A stretch of 64,000 nucleotides of DNA from Colwellia polaris (lineage in GTDB: Bacteria > Pseudomonadota > Gammaproteobacteria > Enterobacterales > Alteromonadaceae), in assembly GCF_002104515.1 (NCBI RefSeq), contig NZ_NBOE01000002.1, forward strand, positions 186,001 to 250,000, in the 5' to 3' direction. Shown in pieces: positions 51,261 to 59,358 of the stretch. Numbering within the stretch: the first letter of the stretch is position 1; the number at the start of each line of letters is the position of its first letter. The position numbers and the translations under genes were made by a program. The notes under the pieces are model-generated. The model saw nothing but the letters and a program-made list of their open reading frames with translations. It did no database searches and was not told the DNA's origin.

Positions 51261-52079
51261 ATGAAATTAACTCAAATATTACTTTTTATAGTAAGTGTCT
51301 CTATTTTAAGTGGCTGCATCGTGATAGCGAAACCTTCTCATGCTAAATACCATAGTCAACAAACACTAAAAATTGCTGCTCATAAGCTTAAGGCTTTGGA
51401 TATTGAGGCAGGTGCTGGTGCTTTAATTATTGAAGGCGATGAAACGATAAAAGAGATCAGGGTTGTTGCTGACATCTATAGCAAAAATGGTGATATAGAT
51501 AATGTTGAGTTAAACCTAACTGAAACTGATAAAAGTGCCTATTTGGTGGCAAAAATTGACAGCAGTGGTTTTTGGCATGGTGAATCACCACGTATTGATA
51601 TAAACATTATTATGCCAAGCCACTTAATGTTGAAAATTGATGATGGTTCTGGGGCAATAAATATTAATAATATTGACGCTAAAGTCACAGTAAAAGATGG
51701 CTCAGGTGAACTAACAATAAAAAACGTTAGAAATGATCTTAAAATTGATGACGGCTCTGGCGGTATTTTTATTAGCGAAGTCATAGGCAATATAAAAATC
51801 AATGATGGCTCTGGTGAAATCTCTTTAAATGATCTTGATGGCAATCTCGACATTGACGATGGCTCAGGTAGTATTTTTGTTAACGGGGTATCAGGCGACG
51901 TTATGATTAAAGATGGCTCCGGTGAATTAACCGTGAGAAGTGTTAATGGCTTTGTAACCATTGATGATGGCTCTGGCGATATTGATATAGAACAAGCAGG
52001 AGGTTTGAAAATTATAAATAGTGGCTCTGGTGGCATGCGGGTACAAAAAGTAAAAGGTAGTTTTCAAATAGATAGCTAG
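51261..52079 (+). CDS. DGSG-repeat lipoprotein, DUF4097-like beta-solenoid
   Basis: The 272-residue protein starts MKLTQILLFIVSVSILSGC, an ideal lipoprotein signal with lipidated Cys19, then has a DUF4097-like region and eight repeats of about 18 residues. The repeats have the form I-D-D-G-S-G-x-I-x-I-x-x-V-x-G-x-(V/I)-x, alternating IDDGSG with (I/V)KDGSGEL, and look like turns of a parallel beta-solenoid. The ATG at 51261 follows AAGGAAA and is preferred over an ORF extension. The role is unknown; such proteins are often surface or periplasmic. It does not overlap nuoN and has its own terminator. Confidence 0.82.
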   Translation: MKLTQILLFIVSVSILSGCIVIAKPSHAKYHSQQTLKIAAHKLKALDIEAGAGALIIEGDETIKEIRVVADIYSKNGDIDNVELNLTETDKSAYLVAKIDSSGFWHGESPRIDINIIMPSHLMLKIDDGSGAININNIDAKVTVKDGSGELTIKNVRNDLKIDDGSGGIFISEVIGNIKINDGSGEISLNDLDGNLDIDDGSGSIFVNGVSGDVMIKDGSGELTVRSVNGFVTIDDGSGDIDIEQAGGLKIINSGSGGMRVQKVKGSFQIDS

Positions 52080-52114
52080 ACATAACGCGTATCAATTTAC
52101 TTATACAATTAAAC

Positions 52115-52153
52115 AGCTTTAAGTGTCAGTTTTAGACATTTAAAGCTTTTTTT
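52115..52153 (+). terminator. Terminator after the DGSG-repeat lipoprotein gene
   Basis: A 13-bp stem (AGCTTTAAGTGTC with GACATTTAAAGCT, one G-U pair) has a 7-nt loop and is followed by a run of T. It lies 35 bp after the stop. Confidence 0.88.
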
Positions 52154-52188
52154 ATGATTAAATAAGCTAAACCATACATTATTACTTG

Positions 52189-52213
52189 TATAATTTTACC
52201 GCATCTGTATAAT
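52189..52213 (+). promoter_or_regulatory. Candidate deaD promoter with two -10 boxes
   Basis: Two perfect TATAAT hexamers occur 19 bp apart (52189-52194 and 52208-52213). The second is followed by a GC-rich GCGCGCC discriminator. Neither has a strong -35. Start sites at about 52201-52220 would give a leader of over 200 nt, similar to the long cold-shock leader of E. coli deaD. Confidence 0.45.
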
Positions 52214-52434
52214 GCGCGCCTCTGTGATCGTGAATCGAAATAGTTTCTTAAAGAAGCTTAGAACATCACAGAAATTTCAAAATGAGTGGGGTATATCCGC
52301 CCAATAGACTTGCCCAGTTAACTTTTCAACGTTAACGTAATGAATGTGCCTTAAGTCTTCCTGGTGGTTTCCTCGTATATGTATGTAGGAACTTTGGCGT
52401 ATAGCCAGTTTCTACCATGAGAAGACAAAATTAT

Positions 52435-54219
52435 ATGACTGATCTTAACAATGCCTCTGTAGGCTTTGACGCCCTTGGTTTGCCTGAAAACTTAGTATCT
52501 GCTGTAAAAGCGCTAGGTTTTGAAAATTCAACTGCAATTCAAGCGCAAACAATTCCCCCTTTACTTCAAGGTAAAGACGTTCTTGGTGAAGCACAAACCG
52601 GTACCGGTAAAACCGCTGCTTTTGGTTTGCCAGCACTTGCAAAAATAGACGTTTCTATTCGCAAGCCACAATTAATGGTTTTAGCACCAACACGTGAATT
52701 AGCTATTCAAGTAGCAGAAGCGATTGAAACTTTTGCAAAAAACATGAAAGGTTTAAAAGTTGCCACTTTATACGGTGGTCAATCTTACCAACCACAATTT
52801 CAACAGTTAGAGCGTGGTGCACAAGTTGTAGTAGGTACGCCTGGTCGCTTAATGGACCACTTACGTCGTAAAAGCCTTAAGCTAGATAACTTATCATTTT
52901 GTGTGCTTGATGAAGCTGATGAAATGTTAAACATGGGATTTTTAGAAGACATCGAGTGGATCCTTGAGCACTTGCCAAAAGAAACTCAAATGGCCTTATT
53001 CTCTGCAACTATGCCTGCACAGATTCGTAAAGTAGCTAACCGCTTCTTGAAAAATCCAGAGCACATTAAAATAGCAGCAGTTAAGCAAGCTAAAGCAAAT
53101 ATTACTCAATATGCATGGAAAGTTAGCGGCATTAATAAAATGACTGCGTTAGAGCGTATTGCAGAAACATTTGATTATGATGCCATGATTATTTTCGTTA
53201 GAACGCGTAATGATACTATCGAAGTTGCTGAAAAATTAGAGCGTGCGGGTTATGCGTCTGTTGCGTTAAATGGTGACATGAACCAAGCGCAGCGTGAACG
53301 TACTGTTGACCAACTTAAGTCAGGCGTATCGTCTATCTTAGTGGCAACTGATGTAGTTGCTCGTGGCCTTGATATTCCACGTATTTCATTAGTTATTAAC
53401 TACGATTTACCAGGTGATAATGAAGCTTATGTTCACCGTATTGGCCGTACAGGTCGTGCAGGTCGCAGCGGTACATCTATATCGTTTGTACGTCCACGCG
53501 AAATGTACTCTTTGCGTCATTATGAGCGTTTAACATCTGGTACCGTTGAGATGTACAACTTACCAAATATTCAAGAAATTGGTAAAGCACGTATTGAACG
53601 CACATTAACTGAATTAACTGGTGTTGTAGCTGATAAAGACTTAGCTTCAATGCGTGAAATTATTGAAACAATGGCGAGCGAGTCAGAACTTTCAATGACA
53701 GATTTAGCTGCAGCGTTACTTTATCAAAAACAGTTAAAGCAACCGTTACAGCCGAAAGAAGATCCGAAACCTCGCCGTGATGCTCGTGAAAGAAATGATC
53801 GTAACGACAGCCGCGGTGGTCGTAATGACAGCCGAGGTGGTCGTAACGAAGCTCGTGGTGGCCGCGATAGCCGCAATGATAACCGTACAGAGCGCGCTCC
53901 ACGTAAAGCTAAAGTTGCCCGCAGTGATGTTGATTGGCAGACTTACCGCTTAGAAGTGGGTAAAGAGCATGGTGCACGTCCAGGTGATATTGTCGGTGCA
54001 ATCGCTAACGAAATTTCATTAGACAGTAGCTACATTGGCGCTATTAACTTGCATGATAAACATAGCTTTGTGCAATTGCCAAAAGGTATGCCTGACAAGT
54101 CATTTACACAATTAAAGCGTGTACGTGTTCGCCGTCAAGCATTAGAGATTACGGTTTCAGATGTACAACCTTCATCTGACCGTCCAGCACGTTCTCGTAA
54201 AGAGCAACGTACTAACTAA
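52435..54219 (+). CDS. deaD: DEAD-box RNA helicase DeaD (CsdA)
   Basis: This ATP-dependent RNA helicase works in ribosome assembly and mRNA turnover, especially in the cold. From ATG 52435 it has 594 residues: Q motif and Walker A AQTGTGKT (53-60), DEAD in CVLDEADEMLNMGF, SAT, and HRIGRTGRAGRSGT in the second RecA domain. A DeaD-type C-terminal region follows, then a linker with repeated DSRGGRN units and a DbpA-type RNA-binding fold (DVDWQTYRLEVGKEHGARPGD). The ATG six codons earlier has no ribosome site; ATG 52435 has GAGAAG upstream, although further than usual. Confidence 0.95.
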   Translation: MTDLNNASVGFDALGLPENLVSAVKALGFENSTAIQAQTIPPLLQGKDVLGEAQTGTGKTAAFGLPALAKIDVSIRKPQLMVLAPTRELAIQVAEAIETFAKNMKGLKVATLYGGQSYQPQFQQLERGAQVVVGTPGRLMDHLRRKSLKLDNLSFCVLDEADEMLNMGFLEDIEWILEHLPKETQMALFSATMPAQIRKVANRFLKNPEHIKIAAVKQAKANITQYAWKVSGINKMTALERIAETFDYDAMIIFVRTRNDTIEVAEKLERAGYASVALNGDMNQAQRERTVDQLKSGVSSILVATDVVARGLDIPRISLVINYDLPGDNEAYVHRIGRTGRAGRSGTSISFVRPREMYSLRHYERLTSGTVEMYNLPNIQEIGKARIERTLTELTGVVADKDLASMREIIETMASESELSMTDLAAALLYQKQLKQPLQPKEDPKPRRDARERNDRNDSRGGRNDSRGGRNEARGGRDSRNDNRTERAPRKAKVARSDVDWQTYRLEVGKEHGARPGDIVGAIANEISLDSSYIGAINLHDKHSFVQLPKGMPDKSFTQLKRVRVRRQALEITVSDVQPSSDRPARSRKEQRTN

Positions 54220-54241
54220 TTACATTTGATATGTAATTCTA

Positions 54242-54278
54242 AACGCCAATTCTACTATTAGAGTTGGCGTTTTTTTTC
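54242..54278 (+). terminator. Terminator after deaD
   Basis: A 12-bp stem (AACGCCAATTCT with AGAGTTGGCGTT, one G-U pair) has a 6-nt loop and is followed by eight T. It is 22 bp after the stop. Confidence 0.93.
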
Positions 54279-54410
54279 GTCTATAAAATTAAATGCCAAT
54301 AAATTAATTTAGTACCATAGCCATTTAACTAAATTTCATTGTGTTTTTATAATCGCTATTGCAATGGATTTAGATGGTTATATAAGCAATTTATCACGGC
54401 TAAAATCTTC

Positions 54411-54428
54411 TGTAAAAATAACGTTACA
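54411..54428. promoter_or_regulatory. TyrR/PhhR-like box upstream of hpd
   Basis: TGTAAAAATAACGTTACA matches the TyrR consensus TGTAAA-N6-TTTACA at 11 of 12 fixed positions. It lies 167 bp before hpd, a tyrosine-catabolism gene, and TyrR-family (PhhR) regulators control such genes in other Gammaproteobacteria. The distance is long, so the link is inference. Confidence 0.45.
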
Positions 54429-54594
54429 TCTGCGTGAGCCGCCAGCTATAGCTTAGATCCTTGTAACGAATTATTCCCGTAGTTTTGACGTAACAATAGA
54501 TTTACGCTTCAAATAATGTCAGTTTTTTCATTCACTTCCTCTTCGCTGATTTCAGAGTAATAATCGCTTCATTGCTACAACGAGAGAAAAAATT

Positions 54595-55638
54595 ATGACA
54601 GAAGTAACAAACCCACTAAATTTACGCGGTATCGAATTTATTGAATATGCAACGCCAGACTCTGACTTTATGGCTGATGCTTTTTACGGTTTTGGTTTTT
54701 CAAAAACCAAGAAATTCAAAGGTCGTGACATTGATTATTTTAATCAAAATGATATTCATTTCTTCTTAAACAATGAGCAAGCAGGGTTCTCTAAAGAATT
54801 TGCTAAAAGCCATGGACCTGCAATATGTTCAATGGGCTGGCGTGTAGAAGATGCAGACTATGCTTTTGAGCAAGCTGTAGCGCGTGGTGCTAAATCGGCA
54901 CAAGGTGTAGATAAAAAATTACCTTACCCGGCAATATTTGGTATTGGCGATAGCTTAATTTACTTTATTGAAAAATTTGGTGCTAAAGGCTCTATCTATC
55001 AAGACGATTGTGAAGATCTTGCTGAGCCAGTATTAGTTAAAGACAAAGGCTTTAAAGCTGTTGATCACTTAACGAATAACGTTTACCAAGGCACTATGGA
55101 GTTTTGGGCTGATTTTTATAAAAACATATTTGGTTTCACTGATGTACGTTACTTTGACATTAAAGGTGAGAAGTCAGCATTAGTTTCTTATGCTTTACAA
55201 TCTCCGTGTGGCACCTTCTGTATTCCTATTAACGAAGGAAAGGGCACAAGCAACAACCAAATAGATGAGTATCTAAATGAATATAATGGCCCAGGTGTTC
55301 AACATTTAGCATTTATCAGCGATGACTTGCTCGGTTCTTTAGATCAACTTGATAAAAATATCATTGATACACTAAATATTGTTCCTGAGTATTATGACGA
55401 TGTTTTTGATCGTATTCCTTGGGTAAAAGAAGACCCACAACGCATTCGTGATCATCAAGTATTGGTTGATAGCCAAAAAGAAAATTCATACTTGTTACAG
55501 ATATTCACTAAAAACATTTTTGGACCTATTTTTATTGAAATGATCCAGCGTGTAGACGACCAAGGCTTTGGCGAAGGTAACTTCACTGCCTTGTTTAAGT
55601 CAATTGAGTTGAACCAAATGGAACGTGGCGTGCTTTAA
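54595..55638 (+). CDS. hpd: 4-hydroxyphenylpyruvate dioxygenase
   Basis: This non-haem iron enzyme turns 4-hydroxyphenylpyruvate into homogentisate in tyrosine breakdown. The 347-residue protein has two VOC (glyoxalase-like) halves. The facial triad is His in VDHLTNNVYQ, His in GVQHLAFISDD and Glu in FIEMIQR. FGEGNFTALFKSIE near the C-terminus closes the active site. The ATG start gives MTEVTNPLNLRGIEFIEYATPD, typical of the bacterial form. It stands alone; hmgA and other tyrosine genes are not in the window. A terminator follows. Confidence 0.95.
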   Translation: MTEVTNPLNLRGIEFIEYATPDSDFMADAFYGFGFSKTKKFKGRDIDYFNQNDIHFFLNNEQAGFSKEFAKSHGPAICSMGWRVEDADYAFEQAVARGAKSAQGVDKKLPYPAIFGIGDSLIYFIEKFGAKGSIYQDDCEDLAEPVLVKDKGFKAVDHLTNNVYQGTMEFWADFYKNIFGFTDVRYFDIKGEKSALVSYALQSPCGTFCIPINEGKGTSNNQIDEYLNEYNGPGVQHLAFISDDLLGSLDQLDKNIIDTLNIVPEYYDDVFDRIPWVKEDPQRIRDHQVLVDSQKENSYLLQIFTKNIFGPIFIEMIQRVDDQGFGEGNFTALFKSIELNQMERGVL

Positions 55639-55665
55639 GCAATTAGCTTTCTAAACGCGACCAAG

Positions 55666-55688
55666 AGCCAGCTTATGCTGGCTTTTTT
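55666..55688 (+). terminator. Terminator after hpd
   Basis: The stem AGCCAGC / GCTGGCT with a TTAT tetraloop is followed by six T. It is 27 bp after the hpd stop. Confidence 0.92.
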
Positions 55689-55724
55689 ATGTTCTTATAT
55701 TCAGTCATGAACAATATTTACTAG

Positions 55725-55786
55725 CTGTGAACCATTTTTAACGTTGTTTTACACGTTAACTACTGTGTATCTGACCTTACTTTATA
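55725..55786 (+). repeat. Diverged intergenic repeat, copy 1
   Basis: The segment from CTGTGAACCATTTTTA to CTGACCTTACTTTATA is similar to 56099-56176. Shared blocks are GTGA-x-x-CATTTTTA, CGTTGTTT, CACGTTAA and GTGTA-x-CTGACC-x-TACTTTATA. The tail resembles REP/RAYT-associated ends seen in marine Gammaproteobacteria; this comparison is from memory only. Confidence 0.65.
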
Positions 55787-55837
55787 AATCTTTTAATCAC
55801 CGAGCACTCTAAGGTAAAAACAATAGTTCAAAACATC

Positions 55838-55983
55838 CTACCACCGAGGCACCGAGGCGCTGCGCGCTACACCGAGAAGTTATAAAAAATAAACAATATG
55901 AATGGTAAGATCTTACCCCATAATTTTTTCTGGGTTTAGCTCTTCTCTGTGCAGGACGAAGTCCCTCGGTGCCTCGGTGGTAG
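55838..55983. repeat. 146-bp palindromic (MITE-like) element
   Basis: The element is framed by perfect 20-bp inverted repeats beginning CTACCACCGAGGCACC (55838-55857) and ending at 55983. Its exact midpoint is a perfect 14-bp palindrome, GGTAAGATCTTACC (55904-55917). The two 73-bp halves align without a gap, sharing further blocks such as GAGAAG, so the whole is one diverged palindrome. It has no ORF. Target duplication is not evident. It could be a non-autonomous transposable element or a REP-like hairpin. Confidence 0.75.
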
Positions 55984-56098
55984 CATATCTTTTATGTGTT
56001 AAACACTATTAACCAATTACTCGAATTAAAACAAATATCTTTAAATAGCTGAAAAATACTTCCTGTGTTCAACTCATTCAGTTCTTATTCTTTTCTCC

Positions 56099-56176
56099 CT
56101 GTGAGTCATTTTTATCGTTGTTTATCACGTTAATTAATGTGTACCTTAATTAATGTGTACCTGACCCTACTTTATA
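56099..56176 (+). repeat. Diverged intergenic repeat, copy 2, with internal 16-bp duplication
   Basis: This copy matches 55725-55786 but is longer because TTAATTAATGTGTACC is present twice in tandem. It ends CTGACCCTACTTTATA. Together with copy 1 it flanks the palindromic element. Confidence 0.65.
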
Positions 56177-56190
56177 TGCTGAATTTTAGG

Positions 56191-56219
56191 CATAAAAAAA
56201 GCGCCAGAAGGCGCTTTAA
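56191..56219 (-). terminator. Terminator after suhB
   Basis: The stem AAAGCGCC / GGCGCTTT with a 4-nt loop is followed, on the minus strand, by a T-run (seven A on the plus strand). It is about 20 bp after the suhB stop. Confidence 0.9.
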
Positions 56220-56237
56220 AATTGCAATAATTATGTA

Positions 56238-57041
56238 TTACTTGCTTAGTGCTTCACCTAAGTGAGGACGAATATCTTTTAAGATTTCTTTTGCTAAGCG
56301 TGGGCTACTCGCAACGATATTACCTGAGGTACTGTGATTATGGCCACCAACAAAATCTGTTACCAAACCACCAGCTTCAATAACCATAAGTTCACCGGCA
56401 GCGGTATCCCAAGGTTTTAAACCAATTTCAAAGTAACCGTCAACACGGCCTGAAGCAACGTAAGCTAAATCAAGTGCGGCTGAGCCAGCACGACGCATGT
56501 CTGATGTTTTACCGAATAGCGTTTTGAACATTTCTAAGTAAGCATTGGTATGTTGCTTATGCTTAAAAGGGAAACCTGTCGCTAAAATAGCGCCATTTAG
56601 TTCTTTAGATTGTTTTACGCGAATACGGAAACCGTTTAATTGTGCACCTTTACCACGACTAGCTGTAAATAGTTCACCACGGATTGGATCGTAGATCACA
56701 GATTGATCTAACTTTCCTTTAACTTTAAGCGCGATAGATACCGCAAAGTGTGGAATACCTTTAACGAAGTTTGACGTACCGTCTAATGGATCAATAATCC
56801 ATTGGTAGTCATTGTCTTTCCCTTCAATTACGCCACACTCTTCACCAATAATCGTGTGGTTAGGGTAAGATTTTTGAATTGTTTCAACAATAGCTAGTTC
56901 AGCATTTATATCAACATTAGTAACGATATCGTTAGTACCCTTAGATTCAATTTCAATCTTATCTACTTGTTCAAAAGCGCGCAGAATTACTTTGCCCGCA
57001 GCACGCGCAGAGCGCACGGCAATATTTAGCATCGGATGCAT
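56238..57041 (-). CDS. suhB: Inositol-1-monophosphatase family protein SuhB
   Basis: This Mg-dependent phosphatase of 267 residues also acts in rRNA transcription antitermination with Nus factors in E. coli. The metal-binding motifs are GEECGVIEG, IDPLDGTSNFVKGIPHF and the C-terminal KPWDTAAGELMVIEAGG. The N-terminus MHPMLNIAVRSARAAGK matches E. coli SuhB. It is divergent from trmJ, as in many relatives. A TATAAT box (57150-57155 on the other strand) followed by CGCGCG lies about 110 bp upstream and is a likely promoter. Confidence 0.96.
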   Translation of the reverse strand: MHPMLNIAVRSARAAGKVILRAFEQVDKIEIESKGTNDIVTNVDINAELAIVETIQKSYPNHTIIGEECGVIEGKDNDYQWIIDPLDGTSNFVKGIPHFAVSIALKVKGKLDQSVIYDPIRGELFTASRGKGAQLNGFRIRVKQSKELNGAILATGFPFKHKQHTNAYLEMFKTLFGKTSDMRRAGSAALDLAYVASGRVDGYFEIGLKPWDTAAGELMVIEAGGLVTDFVGGHNHSTSGNIVASSPRLAKEILKDIRPHLGEALSK

Positions 57042-57466
57042 GATCGACTACCCTATAATGTTGTAAAATGTCATAAACAGCTATGTAAAAGAACGAGGTT
57101 AATCTTAAAAAGCTATACTTGTATGAGCCCCCTAAAATTAAGCGCGCGAATTATAGCAAACTAATTATCAATTAGCGATACCCTTCTTCAGTAATAACTA
57201 ACAGAAGTTCCTAATGTGAATTTAAGTTATAGCTTATGTAATACAACTTAGCTGAATTTCTTTACCTAACTTTATTTGCCTATATAAGCGAAAGTGCTAA
57301 GACATATTGATAAACACTAGGGAAGAAATACAAAACGGATGATTTTTTCGCAGTACAAGTATATGGTTCTGTGTTAACATTATCGACAATTTTAGCCATC
57401 TAGATAGTCAACACTATAATTTAAATATAATTGAAATGTTGTCTGCGAATTAAGTAAGTATAAATA
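57042..57466. other. Divergent gap between suhB and trmJ
   Basis: This 425-bp AT-rich region has likely -10 boxes in both directions: ATTATA at 57150-57155 (minus strand TATAAT, suhB) and TATAAT at 57415-57420 (plus, trmJ). Neither has a convincing -35. No gene or RNA was recognised. Confidence 0.5.
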
Positions 57467-58225
57467 ATGTCAGATTCTTTATTAAACAAAGTACGTATAG
57501 TTCTCGTTAATACCTCAGATTGTCGTAACATTGGCTCAGCCGCTCGAGCGATGAAAACAATGGGTTTAACGGATCTTGTGTTAGTTGATCCAATTGAAAT
57601 GCCTAATGGGCAAGCGCAAGCTTTAGCTGCTGGAGCAACTGATGTTTTAAAAAACGCCAGAGTTGTTTCTACGCTTGAAGAAGCCATTGATGACTGTGGT
57701 TTAGTTGTTGGTACAAGTGCTCGCTCTCGTACATTACCTTGGCCGATGTTGGAGCCTCGCGGTTGTGGTGAAAAACTAATCACCGAAGCGCAAGAGTATC
57801 CAGTGGCTTTAGTCTTTGGTCGAGAAAGTAGTGGCTTAACGAATGAAGAACTGCAGCTATGTCACTTTCATGTGCAAATTCCAGCGAACCCAGAATACAG
57901 TTCATTGAACTTGGCAATGGCGGTACAAACATTAAGTTATGAAGTACGTACAAGCTTTTTAATTCATGAACAGCAAGCGTTCACAATGAATGACAACGAA
58001 GAGTATCCATTGGTAGATGAAACTGAACGTTTTTATGAGCATTTTGAAAATGCATTAAAAGACACGGGTTTTATTGTTCCAAGCCACCCTGGTTTAGTCA
58101 TGACTAAGTTGCGTCGTTTATTTAATCGTGCAAGACCTGATGTTAAAGAATTAAAAATGATGCGCGGCATTTTAGCCTCAGTTGAGCGTGCTGCAAAAGT
58201 AGCTAACGCGAATAACAAAGATTAA
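57467..58225 (+). CDS. trmJ: tRNA (cytidine/uridine-32 2'-O) methyltransferase TrmJ
   Basis: This SpoU-class methyltransferase modifies ribose 32 in tRNA anticodon loops. The 252-residue protein has the three SpoU motifs: [35 protein letters not shown] and [22 protein letters not shown]. The C-terminal part (about 170-250) is the TrmJ extension with [19 protein letters not shown]. It precedes cysE by 92 bp in the same direction; trmJ-cysE-iscR order is common in Vibrio and Shewanella relatives. Confidence 0.94.
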   Translation: MSDSLLNKVRIVLVNTSDCRNIGSAARAMKTMGLTDLVLVDPIEMPNGQAQALAAGATDVLKNARVVSTLEEAIDDCGLVVGTSARSRTLPWPMLEPRGCGEKLITEAQEYPVALVFGRESSGLTNEELQLCHFHVQIPANPEYSSLNLAMAVQTLSYEVRTSFLIHEQQAFTMNDNEEYPLVDETERFYEHFENALKDTGFIVPSHPGLVMTKLRRLFNRARPDVKELKMMRGILASVERAAKVANANNKD

Positions 58226-58317
58226 TGGTAGCTGTAAATAGCAATTGAGTTATCTGACTAATTTTGTTGCTATAAACTGTATAACACGGCTATTGAAAAG
58301 AAAATTAAGGAACGTGA

Positions 58318-59127
58318 ATGTTTAACCGCATGAAAGAAGACATCAACAGTGTATTTGACCGAGACCCAGCAGCACGCAATGTATTTGAAGTGCTTACCAA
58401 CTATCCTGGTTTGCATGCTGTTTGGTTTCATCGTCTGAGTCATAAATTGTGGAAATGTGACTGGAAATGGTTAGCACGTTCATTTTCAACCTTTTCACGT
58501 TGGTTAACAGGCATTGAGATCCACCCCGGTGCAACTATTGGTCGTCGTTTTTTTATTGATCATGGCATGGGTGTAGTTATTGGTGGCACGGCAGAAATTG
58601 GCGACGATGTAACTTTATATCAGGGTGTTACTTTAGGCGGTACAAGCTGGAAAGAAGGTAAACGTCATCCGACATTAATGGATAATGTTGTAATAGGTGC
58701 GGGTGCAAAAATATTAGGGCCAATAACTATTGGCAAGCATGGCAAAGTTGGCTCTAACTCTGTTGTGGTAAAAGATGTACCTGATAATGCTACTGCAGTA
58801 GGTATTCCAGCGCGTATTGTAAATCCAAATAAAAATAAAGATGATGCTGAAAATCGTGAAAAAGTAGCGAAAAAATATGGTTTTGATGCTTATGCTGTTG
58901 CCACTGATAATCCAGATCCAGTGGCTAAAGCTATTGGCCGTTTACTCGATCATATGCACTTGATGGACAACAAAATAGCCTCTTTATGTCGAGGCGTTAA
59001 TCAACTTGGAGGGGAAGTTTGTCAAGAAGCGTTACCCGAATTAAAAGTTGGCGAATTCGACGAAGATGAAAAAGCGGCTGCTAAACGCAGAGAAGGCGCA
59101 GCGGCTAATTTTGACCCTATGATTTAA
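58318..59127 (+). CDS. cysE: Serine O-acetyltransferase CysE
   Basis: This enzyme starts cysteine synthesis by acetylating serine. The N-terminal helical part is followed by left-handed beta-helix hexapeptide repeats: [39 protein letters not shown] and [25 protein letters not shown]. The active-site DHG motif with Asp and His is present. At 269 residues it is typical. A charged C-terminal tail ([11 protein letters not shown]) is present. Cysteine from this pathway feeds IscS just downstream, which fits the neighbourhood. An AAGGAA ribosome site precedes the ATG. Confidence 0.95.
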   Translation: MFNRMKEDINSVFDRDPAARNVFEVLTNYPGLHAVWFHRLSHKLWKCDWKWLARSFSTFSRWLTGIEIHPGATIGRRFFIDHGMGVVIGGTAEIGDDVTLYQGVTLGGTSWKEGKRHPTLMDNVVIGAGAKILGPITIGKHGKVGSNSVVVKDVPDNATAVGIPARIVNPNKNKDDAENREKVAKKYGFDAYAVATDNPDPVAKAIGRLLDHMHLMDNKIASLCRGVNQLGGEVCQEALPELKVGEFDEDEKAAAKRREGAAANFDPMI

Positions 59128-59274
59128 CATCAACTATTTACCTATAGTTACTTATCAAGCTTAAGAATATAGATAACGCCTGATAAGTAATTTAGGTTGA
59201 TAGAACTCAACTACAGCATGATAACCAAGCTATTATTTTTCCTTTTCATTGACTAATTTTTCAACCCGAGTAAA

Positions 59275-59299
59275 ATACCTGAGTAAATCACTCGGGTAT
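59275..59299. promoter_or_regulatory. Type-1 IscR binding site
   Basis: The 25-bp near-palindrome starts ATACCTGAGT and ends ACTCGGGTAT with 5 bases between. It fits the type-1 IscR consensus (ATASYYGACT-N5-AGTCRRSTAT) apart from GAGT for GACT. It lies 60 bp before iscR. A second CCCGAGT half-site lies just upstream (59266-59272). IscR with a 2Fe-2S cluster would repress here, giving feedback on the isc operon. Confidence 0.75.
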
Positions 59300-59303
59300 T
59301 TAG

Positions 59304-59331
59304 TTGACTATTTTATAAGGTTATGTAAAAT
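59304..59331 (+). promoter_or_regulatory. iscR promoter
   Basis: TTGACT (59304-59309), 16-bp spacer, TAAAAT (59326-59331). It starts five bases after the IscR site, so bound IscR would block RNA polymerase. The start codon is 28 bp after the -10. Confidence 0.6.
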
Positions 59332-59358
59332 TGCGCAGCAAATTGATAGGGGTATTAA

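Larger units (their letters stand above)
52080..52434. other. deaD promoter and long 5' leader region
   Basis: This 355-bp gap holds a terminator, two TATAAT boxes (52189-52194 and 52208-52213, the second followed by GCGCGCC) and about 220 nt of possible leader. Hairpins in the leader include TCTGTGAT / ATCACAGA (52221-52228, 52265-52272) and GTTAAC / GTTAAC (52317-52336). No gene was recognised in it. Confidence 0.55.
54220..54594. other. Gap between deaD and hpd
   Basis: This 375-bp AT-rich region contains the deaD terminator and a TyrR-like box before hpd. A GAGAGAAAAA ribosome site precedes the hpd ATG. No small gene was recognised. Confidence 0.55.
55639..56237. other. 599-bp noncoding island with repeats
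   Basis: Between hpd and suhB there is no credible gene. The stretch contains two terminators, a symmetric 146-bp palindromic element, and two related copies of another repeat, one on each side of it. This composition suggests insertion of small mobile or REP-like elements between two housekeeping genes. Confidence 0.7.

Noticed and set aside
51539-52036. 165-aa minus-strand ORF with SPEPS repeats
   Set aside because: Shadow of the DGSG-repeat lipoprotein; the repeated DNA keeps the opposite frame open. No ribosome site.
53660-53902. Minus-strand ORF rich in His, Tyr and Gly opposite deaD
   Set aside because: Produced by the Arg/Gly/Asp-rich linker repeats of DeaD read backwards.
55838-55983. 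Palindromic element considered as a CRISPR unit or rho-independent terminator
   Set aside because: There is no repeat-spacer periodicity, and no T-tract follows the arms; dedicated terminators for hpd and suhB are present on either side.
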